Assembly: GCA_963803155.1 (NCBI GenBank)
Contig: CAWDMN010000044.1
Coordinates: 1-64,000 of the forward strand
Length of the DNA stretch: 64,000 nt
DNA from: CAWDMN01 sp963803155
GTDB taxonomy: Bacteria; Acidobacteriota; Terriglobia; Versatilivoradales; Versatilivoraceae
Reading direction: 5' to 3'
In this document: in pieces, positions 53,672-62,649 of the stretch
Layout of the letters: every line of letters begins with the position of its first letter
Numbering within the stretch: position 1 is the stretch's first letter
Program-made: the position numbers and the translations under genes
Notes under the pieces: generated by a model
Databases searched by the model: none
What the model was told of the DNA's origin: nothing
Seen by the model: the letters and a program-made list of their open reading frames with translations, nothing else

Positions 53672-56583
53672 TATTTTGTTCCCCCTGATTTTTTCTTGTC
53701 CAAGATGGACCGGATGGCCGCGCTAAGCGATGCGGCAGTGTAGGGTTTTGGAAGGAACTCACTGATTCCTAGCTGTAGCGCTTTCTCCCGATCAATCTGG
53801 TCGCTGTAACCTGTACATAAAACTATTGGCATATCTGGCCTTTGCGCCAAAATTTCTTCGGCAAGCGTGACACCTGTGATAATTGGCATGGTTTGATCAG
53901 TAAGCACTAGATCGAAATCCCTGGAACAAGCCAAAAAGATGCGCAGTGCCTCGGGGCTGTTATTGACGGCTGTAACCCGGTAACCCAGAAATTCAAGCAT
54001 CATTTTCCCCGAATCAACCAACTGACTTTCATCATCCACCAACAGTATCCTCTCATTCCCCCTCATGTATTTTTCGTGATGAGAAGTTTTTTGAAGTTTG
54101 GGGCTGTTGATTCGAGGCAGATAAATTACGAATCTGCTCCCCTTGCCGATTTGACTCTCCACGCGTATGGCGCCGCCATGGTTGACCACAATCCCCCGCA
54201 CTACTGCCAGACCAAGTCCCGTTCCTTCCCCTTGTTTTTTAGTTGTAAAATAGGGGTCAAAGATACGAGCCATAGTGTTGACATCCATGCCACAGCCGGA
54301 ATCGATGACCTGTAATCGGATGTATTCTCCAACGGGTAGCTCTCCAATTTCTAGAGCCATTTTTTCATCAATCAAACAGCTGTCCAGGTTAATTTCAAGC
54401 ACCCCCATTGTTTGCCGCGACATGGCATGAATTGCATTGGTGCAAAGGTTCATCATGACTTGATGCAGCTGAGTCGCATCGGCCATGACCATCTCTGCTT
54501 GAGCGTCGATTGAGTGTTGTATTTCGATCGAGGCTGGAACCACTTTTCGAATCAGCCGCATCACCTCTTTGACAACCAGTTGAACTTCCACGGGTGCTTT
54601 GACCTGTTCCTGTTGCCGGGCAACCGTCAAAATCTGCTGCACCAATTCTTTGGCCCTGTTGCATGCCGTAAGGATTTCACATTGATATTGAAAGAGATGA
54701 TTCTCTTCCGAGAGATTCATCTTAGACAGCTCCGCATAACCCCATATGCCTCCTAGAATATTGTTGAAGTCATGTGCGATCCCGCCTGCCAATGTGCCCA
54801 ATGCCTCCAATTTCTGAGCGATTCGCAACTGTTTTTCCAACTCCAGCTCATGCGTGATGTCACGTTTGACTGCTATATAATTTACAATAGCGTCCTGATC
54901 GTCATGAACTGGGGAAATGATGGCATCTTCAGTGAACAAACTACCGTCTTTCTTTTTGTTAATAATGCGTCCCCGCCACACTTGCCCGGAACTGATTTTT
55001 TCCCAGATTTCCCCGCAGAAAGCGGCATCCTGTTCATAGCTGATCAACACCTGCGGATTTTGGCCTAAAGTCTCCTCCTTGCTGTACCCGCTAATACGTT
55101 CAAAAGCTGGATTGACGTAAATAATTCGGCCTTCCAGATCGGCAATAACAATGCTCTCCGGATCCTGTTCGATAGCTGTCAGCAACCGATTATGAGTTTC
55201 GCTAAGTCTGGCGCGGCTCAATGCCAGAGACGCCTGGCTAACCACGCTCATCGCCATTTCAATTTCCTCAGCTGAAAAATCACGCGGTTCCAGCGAACTC
55301 AAGATCACGTAGCCAACTACATTTCCCATGATGATGAGAGGCAATGCGAGCAATGAAACCGCATGTCGCCGGTGTATTATTTCACGTACCCCCTCCATGC
55401 GGGGATCAGTATTCGCATCCTTTATAACCAGAGGCGCTTTATGTTCCTTCAGGAAATCGATTAGAGAATGACCGATCCGGGGAATGGGCAAATTCAGCAC
55501 GGATGGCCGCCCTTCAGCAGCATACTCAGCCACAATAGTGGCCATTGTCCCATCCTCATTTAAGATCGGGGCGCTGGCTTGAGGGAGATCGAACGTTAAC
55601 GCCAGTTCACGGCACACGACGCTTAACATGGATCTGAAATCCGACTCCGAGGCAGTGGCCAACATGACCCGGTTGAGCAAAGTTAGCTCGCGATTCCGGC
55701 GGAGAATCTCTGCTTCAGCCTGTTTGCGCGGAGTGATGTTAAGGCTGACGCTTAAGATGCTTTCCACTTTTCCCTCGGCATCAAATTCGGGGATCACGCG
55801 CCATTCGAACCAATATCGGCCATTCGGCCCTTCGAGCTCATATTCGCATACAGCGGGAGTTTGGGTCTCGAAGACCTTCCGAATTACCTTCTCCCTGTAA
55901 GCCGTCAATTCGCGGGCAAATCCCAGTTCCGCCATCGTCTTCCCGTAGTGTACGGATGGGACCAGCCCGGAGAATTGGCTGGCGGCGGAGTTGATGAAGA
56001 GATGCCGGCATTCCCGGTCAAAGCGAGCGATCACGTCAGGTGAGTTTTCCACCAAGGCCCGATATTTTTCCGTGCTTTCCTGCAATGCTTTAGTTCGTTT
56101 GCTCACCAATTCCTCTAGTTGTTCCCGGTATTGGCGGTTTTCTTCGATGAGTCTGGCCCGTTCCAAGTTTCGACGAATGATCACATCCAGATGGCTTGGT
56201 TCAACAACCGGCTTGATGACATAATCCCACGCCCCCTGCTGGATGGCGTCAACCGCATCCTGCACCGTGCCGGTGCCGGAAACAACGACCACTGGGATTT
56301 CTGGATTCTTTATCTTAAAAGCGGCAATGAACCCCAGACCGCTCATAACCGGCATCCGTAAATCGGTCAGCACAATGTCGCACGGCTCACGATCAAAGGC
56401 CTCCAAACCCTCTTTCGCATTAGAGGCAGTAATAACTTGGTATTCGTAATCTTCAAGACACGTTCCTAAATTTCTTAGGACTGCTAATTCGTCGTCAATC
56501 ACCAATACTTTTACAGGTTTCTTATCAGCTTCCTTTGTGGTCTTGCTGGCGATTTCATTGGCCGGTGTCTGGTTACTCATCAT
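53671..56583 (-). CDS. Soluble hybrid histidine kinase (REC-PAS-GAF-PAS-HK-REC)
   Basis: A 970-residue cytoplasmic kinase without membrane segments. The N-terminal receiver (VLVIDDELAVLRNLG; Asp in IVLTDLRMPVMSG) is followed by a coiled linker, PAS (YRALVENSPDVIARFDRECR), a GAF domain (~315-475; LLNRVMLATASESDFRSML), PAS (AIEQDPESIVIADLEGRIIY), HisKA with His604 in GGIAHDFNNILGG, an ATPase (NLCTNAIHAM; DSGCGMD; GTGLGLA) and a C-terminal receiver (Asp in LVLTDQTMPIITG). It probably receives phosphate or signal from the upstream kinase/regulator and passes it to the NtrC-type regulator encoded one base further on. GAGGAGG precedes the ATG ATG start. A 148-base repeat-rich gap separates it from the upstream RR gene. 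Confidence 0.9.
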   Translation of the reverse strand: MMSNQTPANEIASKTTKEADKKPVKVLVIDDELAVLRNLGTCLEDYEYQVITASNAKEGLEAFDREPCDIVLTDLRMPVMSGLGFIAAFKIKNPEIPVVVVSGTGTVQDAVDAIQQGAWDYVIKPVVEPSHLDVIIRRNLERARLIEENRQYREQLEELVSKRTKALQESTEKYRALVENSPDVIARFDRECRHLFINSAASQFSGLVPSVHYGKTMAELGFARELTAYREKVIRKVFETQTPAVCEYELEGPNGRYWFEWRVIPEFDAEGKVESILSVSLNITPRKQAEAEILRRNRELTLLNRVMLATASESDFRSMLSVVCRELALTFDLPQASAPILNEDGTMATIVAEYAAEGRPSVLNLPIPRIGHSLIDFLKEHKAPLVIKDANTDPRMEGVREIIHRRHAVSLLALPLIIMGNVVGYVILSSLEPRDFSAEEIEMAMSVVSQASLALSRARLSETHNRLLTAIEQDPESIVIADLEGRIIYVNPAFERISGYSKEETLGQNPQVLISYEQDAAFCGEIWEKISSGQVWRGRIINKKKDGSLFTEDAIISPVHDDQDAIVNYIAVKRDITHELELEKQLRIAQKLEALGTLAGGIAHDFNNILGGIWGYAELSKMNLSEENHLFQYQCEILTACNRAKELVQQILTVARQQEQVKAPVEVQLVVKEVMRLIRKVVPASIEIQHSIDAQAEMVMADATQLHQVMMNLCTNAIHAMSRQTMGVLEINLDSCLIDEKMALEIGELPVGEYIRLQVIDSGCGMDVNTMARIFDPYFTTKKQGEGTGLGLAVVRGIVVNHGGAIRVESQIGKGSRFVIYLPRINSPKLQKTSHHEKYMRGNERILLVDDESQLVDSGKMMLEFLGYRVTAVNNSPEALRIFLACSRDFDLVLTDQTMPIITGVTLAEEILAQRPDMPIVLCTGYSDQIDREKALQLGISEFLPKPYTAASLSAAIRSILDKKKSGGTK

Positions 56584-56589
56584 GCCTCC

Positions 56590-56790
56590 TCAGAAAATCC
56601 CCTCCACCGGGGGGGACGCGGACTTCAGTCCGCGGGGGTGGGTCCCATTAAGGGAAGGCTTTCCCCGAATTGAACCCACCCCTTCCGTCCGTCAGCTGAC
56701 GGACGGATTCCCCTCCACCGGAGGGGATTCATCACATCACTCCATTTTCATCCTCTTGTCGTGCCAGGCGCGCTGGCATGGGCAACTCCC
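56590..56790. repeat. REP-like cluster overlapping the end of a response-regulator gene
   Basis: Bases 56744-56790, read on the minus strand, give the REP unit GGGAGTTGCCCATGCCAGCG then CGCCTGGCACGACAAGAGGA and TGAAAAT. The gap part 56598-56731 has CCCCTCCACCGG...CCGGAGGGG ends, CGCGGACTTCAGTCCGCG and CCGTCCGTCAGCTGACGGACGG-type palindromes. The REP supplies the last ~15 codons of the gene at 56732-57157. Confidence 0.75.
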
Positions 56791-57157
56791 TTGATAATAA
56801 TCGGGCGATGGCCTTTTCAAGCATTTTCAAATCAACGATTGGCTTTAAAATGCATTGCCGGGCTCCCAAATCGAGTGCGGTTGCTATAGCGTTTTGGTCC
56901 CCGGTGCCCGTTATCACGAGAACGGGCGTGAGGGGGCTTGCTACCTTTAACCAGGAAATAAACCCAAGCCCGCCCATAACAGGCATCCGGAGATCCGTGA
57001 GGACCAAATCAGGTTTTTCCCGCTGAAAAAGACGTGTCCCTTCTTCCCCCTCTGATGCTTCGATGACCCGGTAGCCGCTATCCTCGAGGTAAGTGACGAT
57101 ACTCCGGCGAAAGGGAAGATCGTCTTCTATTACCAGCAATGTCTTTTTGTAGTCCAT
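56732..57157 (-). CDS. Single-domain response regulator with repeat-derived C-terminus
   Basis: A 141-residue receiver. The acidic pocket is EDD at ~11-13, the phospho-acceptor Asp is in LVLTDLRMPVMGG, and Lys is in CILKPI. The ATG at 57157 is two bases after the stop of the eight-PAS kinase, with GAAGGGG inside the end of that gene, so the two are coupled and form a cognate pair. The receiver domain ends near RLLSRE; the last residues (LPMPARLARQEDENGVM) are encoded by the REP unit that occupies the 3' end, so the original terminus was replaced or extended. The receiver itself appears intact. No output domain, so it likely acts as phosphate relay towards the next hybrid kinase. Confidence 0.88.
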   Translation of the reverse strand: MDYKKTLLVIEDDLPFRRSIVTYLEDSGYRVIEASEGEEGTRLFQREKPDLVLTDLRMPVMGGLGFISWLKVASPLTPVLVITGTGDQNAIATALDLGARQCILKPIVDLKMLEKAIARLLSRELPMPARLARQEDENGVM

Positions 57158-57159
57158 AA

Positions 57160-60100
57160 TTACCCCTTCGGGGAAATGGGTAATTTGACGGTGAAGCAGG
57201 CGCCGTGACCTGGAGAAGACTCTACGGCGATAAATCCCTTATGGTTTTGAGTAATGATCATGTATGAAACCGACAAACCCAGCCCCGTCCCGATCCCCGG
57301 TTCCTTGGTCGTGAAAAATGGCTCGAAGATCCGGCGTAGAATCTTTTCATCCATCCCGGGACCGTTGTCTTCCACTTCAATTACGGCATACCCCTCTGCG
57401 TGTTTCAATCTTAATGTGATCCGCGGGGTCTCCTCCACAGGATTGGCAGCCATGGCCTGGGCGGCGTTCTTCAGCAAGTTCAACAACACCTGCTCTATTT
57501 CCACTCCCGACACTGAGACATCGGGGAGCCCGGGTTCATATTCCCGCACGATTTCGATGCTTCTAAAGTCATACCGTTTTTTCAGGTCGTAGTCATTAGC
57601 CGCCAACTCCACTGTCTGGTCCAATATTTGCGAAAGCTGCACCTGTTGCCGGGCGGCTTCACTTTTCCTGCTGAATTGCAGCATGTTGGCGACAATCTTG
57701 GCTGCTCTTGTTGAGGCATCCAGAATATCCTGGACAAAAAGCGGGATCTTCCGCTTTTCAAAATATTTCAAAATCAGGTCAAACTGGAGGCCCAGTTCTT
57801 CAGCCACCTTATGGTTGGAAGGCAGCTTCGGCGAAACGCGCCGCTCAATATTTTGGGCGGCCTGAGTGATGATACCAAGAGGGTTGTTGATCTCGTGGGC
57901 CATGCCTGCGGCAAGTCCTCCCACCGACATCATCTTTTCGGTCTGTACCATCAATTCCCGGATGCGGGTCCGCTCCGTAACGTCTTCGATGCGCAACACT
58001 GTGCCCTCGATACCATTAGCCACCAGGGGGTAACCCATCAGGTCGTAAAAGTGGCGCTCGCCATCCTGGACTAACACCACATTTTCCTGCGATGCAGGAT
58101 GTTTTTGTTTGATTTCAGTGCGCAAGGCCTCAATCCAAGGGGCGAAATTGGGCAGCAGCGTCATTATGGACTGTCCAATAGCTTGGGAACCGGAGATGCC
58201 GGTCGCAGCTTCGGCCTGCCGATTCCATTGCGTCACCTTCGCATCCAAGTCCGTGCCTATCAGGAGGGACGGCATGGAATCAATGATATTGCTGAGGTAA
58301 TTCTTTAAATGGTGAAGTTGCTCTTCCGTCTGCTTGCGTTTAGTGATATTTTCCACCATTCCAATGGCATAGCGTGGTTTCCCCAGGGAATCTAGAATCA
58401 CGGATACCGTTAACATTCCCCAAACTAGCGTGCCATCCTTGCGGATATAGCGTTTTTCAATCTGATAGCTATCGCGTTTACCTTTCGTTAGTTCATTATA
58501 AAGCTCCCAATCCAGGGTTAGATCGTCGGGATGAGTAAATTGAGTAAATACCATTTCACCCAGTTCCTTTTCAGTGTAACCCAGTAATGTGCACAACGCC
58601 CGATTGCTCCTTAGCGGATGTCCCTGCAAATCAACCAGCGCCATTCCGATTCCGGCATTTTCGAAAGCCACGCGAAACCGCTCTTCGCTCTGCTGCAATG
58701 CCTCTTCAGCCCGTTTCCGCTCGGTAATGTCGGTTATGAAACCAATGCTGGCAGGGTCATCCGGAAGCGAAATAAGCGCCACCGTAATGTGCACGGGGAA
58801 CTCAGATCCATCTTTACGGCGCCCAATCCCTTCGTATTCGCTCGGAACTAGGTGGCCAAGCGCGCGCTTTCGGGCGCGTTCCTCGACCACCTTTTGAAAA
58901 CTCGGCGCCCAATATTTGGCTATACTATGACCAATCAACTCCTCGCTGCTTGGATACCCGTACAATTCGAGAAATCTTTTGTTGTTGTAAATGGAAATGC
59001 CATCTCGGCTTATGTCTATTGCTATTGGAGCAGAATCAATTAAGGTCCGGAATCTCGCTTCACTCTTGCGCAACACCTCTTCCGCTCGCTTGCGTTCGGT
59101 GATGTCGCGCACGATTGCCCACATTGCCATCGGCTGACCTTCTTCGTTGCGCAGAAGAAAAGTTCGCAGTTCAATTGGAAATATAGTGCCGTCCTTACGT
59201 CGATATTCCTTGTCGTAGACCCGGGAAAAACCTTGCATCAGAATTTGGTCGCGGATGATCGCCGCTTCCATGGCATGCCATTGGGATGGGGTCAGGTCCA
59301 CGTAAGTTAGCGACTGAAGTTCGGTTTCGGAATAGCCGAGCATGTCGCGAAAAGCGGGATTGCTTTCGAGGATTTGGCCAGTCAGATCGACAAGCAGATA
59401 GGCATCCGTCATGCTCTCAAACAATCGCCGGTACTTGGCTTCTGATTGCTGCAATGCCTGTTCCGCCAGCTTTCGTTTCGTGATGTCTCGCACGATCGCC
59501 TGCAGGAGAGGTTCTCCGCCCAAGTCGATCCGGTTCAGGCTGACTTCGGTATCGAACAGAGAGCCGTCCAGCTTGCAATGCTGCCATTCGAAAGTTACGG
59601 GAACCCCGGAGAGGGCAAGGTTTATATTTTCCAGGGCCTTCTCCGTGGATTTGCGACCATCGGGCTGCACGAGTGGGGAAAACCTTATTCGTGTTTCCCC
59701 CCAAATCTCCTCTTTCCGGCAGCCGAACATCGTTAATGTGGCCGGATTGCAATCAATAAAACGATCTTCCTTCATCATGAAGATTGCGTCACGGGCGGAT
59801 TCAAACAGGCCGCGGTACCGGACCTCGCTATGCCGCAAAGCTTCCTCAGCCCGTTTGCGCTCGGTGATATCGCGCACCACACTCACCCAACCCAGAGATT
59901 CGCCCTGCTCGCCTTCGAGGGGCATCACGCTGTGTTCGGTTGGGAAGACACTCCCATCTTTTCGTTTCATCCTGAACTCAAAAGAATGCAGGCTTCCTCG
60001 CTCTTTCACGCTGTGGTAAAGATGCCTCCTGAACTCCTCAAGGGCAGCTTCGTCGACATGCAAGAACTCTGTCGTCCGTCCCAACATGTGCTCGCGGCTA

Positions 60101-61692
60101 TATCCGAACACTTCTAATGCTCCGGGATTACAATCCACGATTTGGGACATCTTGGGATCAACGATAAAGATGGCCTCATGAAGGCTGGAAAATGTCTTTA
60201 CCAGAAGCTGTTGAGAATGCTTTAAGGCCTCCTCCACCTTTTTGCGTTCGGTGACGTCCTTGCCAAACACCGAAATTCCAATGGGAGTTCCATCTCGAAG
60301 CATTGGATTGAATGCCAGCTCCAAGATTCTGCCATCAGACAGGGAATATTCCAGCCGGCATTGCCCCTCCGTCAGAGCCCTCTTATAGTACAGCGGCCAA
60401 ACGACTGCACGTTCCAGAGGCAGAAAATCTTTCAAGGTTGCTCCAACATAAGCTTGGGTGCCATAGTTTTTTTTGAAATGCGCCTCAAAACTGCTGTTAT
60501 AAGTCAATAGCCCATAGTTTGTGTCTACGGACCAAATCAGATCGTTGGTGCTTTCAATCAGAGCCGTGAGATTGGATTGAGATTGCTTTAGCTCCTGCTC
60601 CGTGCGCCGCCTTTCCGTGGAATCCCGCGCCACCACCAGCACCCGGTCGATCTCCCCGATTCGGGCCAGCTTCATATTGACCTCTACCCAAAACAGGCGC
60701 CCGTCTTTGTGTTTTGCCTGCCATTCGAACATTTGCGGTTCTCCGCGCGCCGCTTTTTGAATCAAACAAAACGCTGCTTCCTGATTGAATCGAGCATCCT
60801 CCGCACTGAGACTGCTTATGTCAAGGACAAGAGCCTCCACTTGGCTATAACCATACATTTCACGCATCTTCTGGTTTACATCCAGAATTGCACCCGTATT
60901 TTTGTCATGGATAAAAATCGCATCATTGACGGAATTAAAAATCGTGCGGAACCGTTTTTCACTTTCTTCAAGCTGGTTTGCCTGTTCCTGAAGATCCTGG
61001 TACCGGTGTCTGAGCAGGTTTACCATCTCCTCAATAGAGTTCTTCAAACTGGAAAGTTCTCCAAAGGTCCGGGATCCTCTCACTTTTAGTTCAACGCTTT
61101 TTCCTAAACTAACCTCAGAAGCATAATGTTCAACGTTCCGGAGGGGATTCAGTACAATGTGCCAAAAAAGCAGGTACAAACTCAATATCAGAATTAAATC
61201 GACCAGAAGAATCACGAAAACCAGATGAATTAAATTTGTCTTAAGCTGGCCCTCCATATATTTGGTAGTTGCCGCTACCTTCACGGCGCCAATAGTTCTG
61301 CCCGAAAAGGTAATATTCCGCTCCTCCACGAGAAACCCGCTGGTAGAAAAATCCCGGTCGACTTTCTTGCTGCTCCATTGGTCATCCCGAACCCGCCCAG
61401 CCAAAGTGGACTTTACATCCGCAAGTCTGACTAGAATCCCGTAAACTTCAGGGTTTTTCATAATGCTTTCGAGGATATTATCGATCTGATCGCGATTAAA
61501 ATCCCACGCGGGGACCACAAGGCTAGCGGACGCTTCTTCTGAAAGCCAAGCTAGATCTTTTCTGAATCCCGCCCATCGTTCGTCCCGATTCCACTTATAT
61601 TCCAATCCGCCAAGGATTCCGAGCAACAGAGTTGTGATGATTACCAGGGCGATGGACACATAAAGAGCAATGGATATTTTCCGATATGGCAT
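57160..61692 (-). CDS. Membrane histidine kinase with eight PAS domains
   Basis: A 1510-residue sensor kinase from ATG 61692 (CAGGAG nine bases before; a TTG at 61713 is possible). TM1 is at ~6-29, a periplasmic domain to ~153, TM2 at ~154-178, then HAMP (LNPLRNVEHYASEVSLGKSV). Eight PAS units follow, recognisable by starts such as FRTIFNSVNDAIFIHD, LTALIESTNDLIWSVD, LVKTFSSLHEAIFIVD, YRGLFESARDAIFMMK, YRRLFESMTDAYLLVD, FRTLIDSAPIAIDISR, FRVAFENAGIGMALVD and LSNIIDSMPSLLIGTD, most followed by a PAC end (VVRDITERKRAEE). His1266 in AAGMAHEINNPLG is the phospho-site; the ATPase has NLLKNAAQAM, DNGPGMD and GTGLGLS. It is second in the operon after a periplasmic binding protein, which may present its ligand. 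Confidence 0.92.
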   Translation of the reverse strand: MPYRKISIALYVSIALVIITTLLLGILGGLEYKWNRDERWAGFRKDLAWLSEEASASLVVPAWDFNRDQIDNILESIMKNPEVYGILVRLADVKSTLAGRVRDDQWSSKKVDRDFSTSGFLVEERNITFSGRTIGAVKVAATTKYMEGQLKTNLIHLVFVILLVDLILILSLYLLFWHIVLNPLRNVEHYASEVSLGKSVELKVRGSRTFGELSSLKNSIEEMVNLLRHRYQDLQEQANQLEESEKRFRTIFNSVNDAIFIHDKNTGAILDVNQKMREMYGYSQVEALVLDISSLSAEDARFNQEAAFCLIQKAARGEPQMFEWQAKHKDGRLFWVEVNMKLARIGEIDRVLVVARDSTERRRTEQELKQSQSNLTALIESTNDLIWSVDTNYGLLTYNSSFEAHFKKNYGTQAYVGATLKDFLPLERAVVWPLYYKRALTEGQCRLEYSLSDGRILELAFNPMLRDGTPIGISVFGKDVTERKKVEEALKHSQQLLVKTFSSLHEAIFIVDPKMSQIVDCNPGALEVFGYSREHMLGRTTEFLHVDEAALEEFRRHLYHSVKERGSLHSFEFRMKRKDGSVFPTEHSVMPLEGEQGESLGWVSVVRDITERKRAEEALRHSEVRYRGLFESARDAIFMMKEDRFIDCNPATLTMFGCRKEEIWGETRIRFSPLVQPDGRKSTEKALENINLALSGVPVTFEWQHCKLDGSLFDTEVSLNRIDLGGEPLLQAIVRDITKRKLAEQALQQSEAKYRRLFESMTDAYLLVDLTGQILESNPAFRDMLGYSETELQSLTYVDLTPSQWHAMEAAIIRDQILMQGFSRVYDKEYRRKDGTIFPIELRTFLLRNEEGQPMAMWAIVRDITERKRAEEVLRKSEARFRTLIDSAPIAIDISRDGISIYNNKRFLELYGYPSSEELIGHSIAKYWAPSFQKVVEERARKRALGHLVPSEYEGIGRRKDGSEFPVHITVALISLPDDPASIGFITDITERKRAEEALQQSEERFRVAFENAGIGMALVDLQGHPLRSNRALCTLLGYTEKELGEMVFTQFTHPDDLTLDWELYNELTKGKRDSYQIEKRYIRKDGTLVWGMLTVSVILDSLGKPRYAIGMVENITKRKQTEEQLHHLKNYLSNIIDSMPSLLIGTDLDAKVTQWNRQAEAATGISGSQAIGQSIMTLLPNFAPWIEALRTEIKQKHPASQENVVLVQDGERHFYDLMGYPLVANGIEGTVLRIEDVTERTRIRELMVQTEKMMSVGGLAAGMAHEINNPLGIITQAAQNIERRVSPKLPSNHKVAEELGLQFDLILKYFEKRKIPLFVQDILDASTRAAKIVANMLQFSRKSEAARQQVQLSQILDQTVELAANDYDLKKRYDFRSIEIVREYEPGLPDVSVSGVEIEQVLLNLLKNAAQAMAANPVEETPRITLRLKHAEGYAVIEVEDNGPGMDEKILRRIFEPFFTTKEPGIGTGLGLSVSYMIITQNHKGFIAVESSPGHGACFTVKLPISPKG

Positions 61693-61725
61693 AGGAGTGC
61701 GCTCCTGACTCAAATTTCTTGTCTT

Positions 61726-62622
61726 TTAATGCGCTTGCGGGTCAAACCACAGTCTTTTATCCCGGGTTGGCGTTTCCGGGGCAAGGAACGGATTTTTTAT
61801 CCTGAATATTTTGCGATCTTTCAGGTGAAGTTTGGCAATGGATGAACCATGGTATTTCATGAACAGCCTGTCGAAAGTGCCATCAACAACCATGTTCATC
61901 ATTCCTTCCCGAACCCTTTCTGCCAGCCTGTTTCCATTTTCAGTTTTGGAGAACCAAAAATACATGGGCGCCGGATAAAATAAAATCAGCGATTCCTCAA
62001 TATACAGGTCCGGCAGTTGCGCCTTGTGCCGGTCATATTCGTCGATTATTTCATTGGCCCCTCGCGAAAAGATATCGAAGCGTTTATTGATCAACATTTC
62101 GAAAAGACCTTCATAGCTGGAGCCAGTTACCACATTAAAAAGATTGGATCTGAGTTTCGGGACATCTGCCCAGTCTGTGCCTTGGCCAAACTTGAATTTT
62201 TTAAGATCTTCGACGGTTTTTACAGAATAAAATTTCGGTTGATCTTCTTTTCTGATCAGAAAAATCCGGTATCCCATCAAATTTTTATCCACGGGAATAT
62301 GGATCGGAATGAGATCTCGCTCATGTTCTGGAGTGGAATCTAAATACATGACGGTCAATTTTCCGGTCGAGTTTTTAAGCTCATAAAACTGGCGTTGTTC
62401 AGTCATGACTGCCGCAGGCTCCATACGATACTGGCCATATTTCTTTTGGGTCCTCTCCAGGGCGGTCTTTAATATCGTCCAGGCGTATTCATATCTTTTA
62501 TCCGCTTGGGATTCTGGGGAGTTGTAGATGTATTTCATGCCGGAGGAAACTCCGATGCAAGGAACCGGTCTATAGGCACATAATAAAACGATGAGAAGCC
62601 AGCATAGATTATGTGACTTCAT
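61726..62622 (-). CDS. Periplasmic solute-binding protein (family 3-like)
   Basis: A 298-residue exported protein; AAAGAAGGGGGAAATTCG precedes ATG 62622. The signal peptide is LCWLLIVLLCAYRPVPC. The mature part has the features of bacterial extracellular solute-binding proteins of family 3: an early YEYAWTILKTALERTQKKYG, lobe-forming KTVEDLKKFKFGQGTDWAD, GSSYEGLFEMLINKRFDIFS, and the late PAPMYFWFSKTENGNRLAER. No ABC permease or ATPase follows; the next gene, 33 bases on, is the eight-PAS kinase. This argues for a sensing and not a transport role: ligand-loaded protein touching the kinase's periplasmic domain. The ligand is unknown. Confidence 0.8.
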   Translation of the reverse strand: MKSHNLCWLLIVLLCAYRPVPCIGVSSGMKYIYNSPESQADKRYEYAWTILKTALERTQKKYGQYRMEPAAVMTEQRQFYELKNSTGKLTVMYLDSTPEHERDLIPIHIPVDKNLMGYRIFLIRKEDQPKFYSVKTVEDLKKFKFGQGTDWADVPKLRSNLFNVVTGSSYEGLFEMLINKRFDIFSRGANEIIDEYDRHKAQLPDLYIEESLILFYPAPMYFWFSKTENGNRLAERVREGMMNMVVDGTFDRLFMKYHGSSIAKLHLKDRKIFRIKNPFLAPETPTRDKRLWFDPQAH

Positions 62623-62649
62623 TCGAATTTCCCCCTTCTTTTAAATTGA

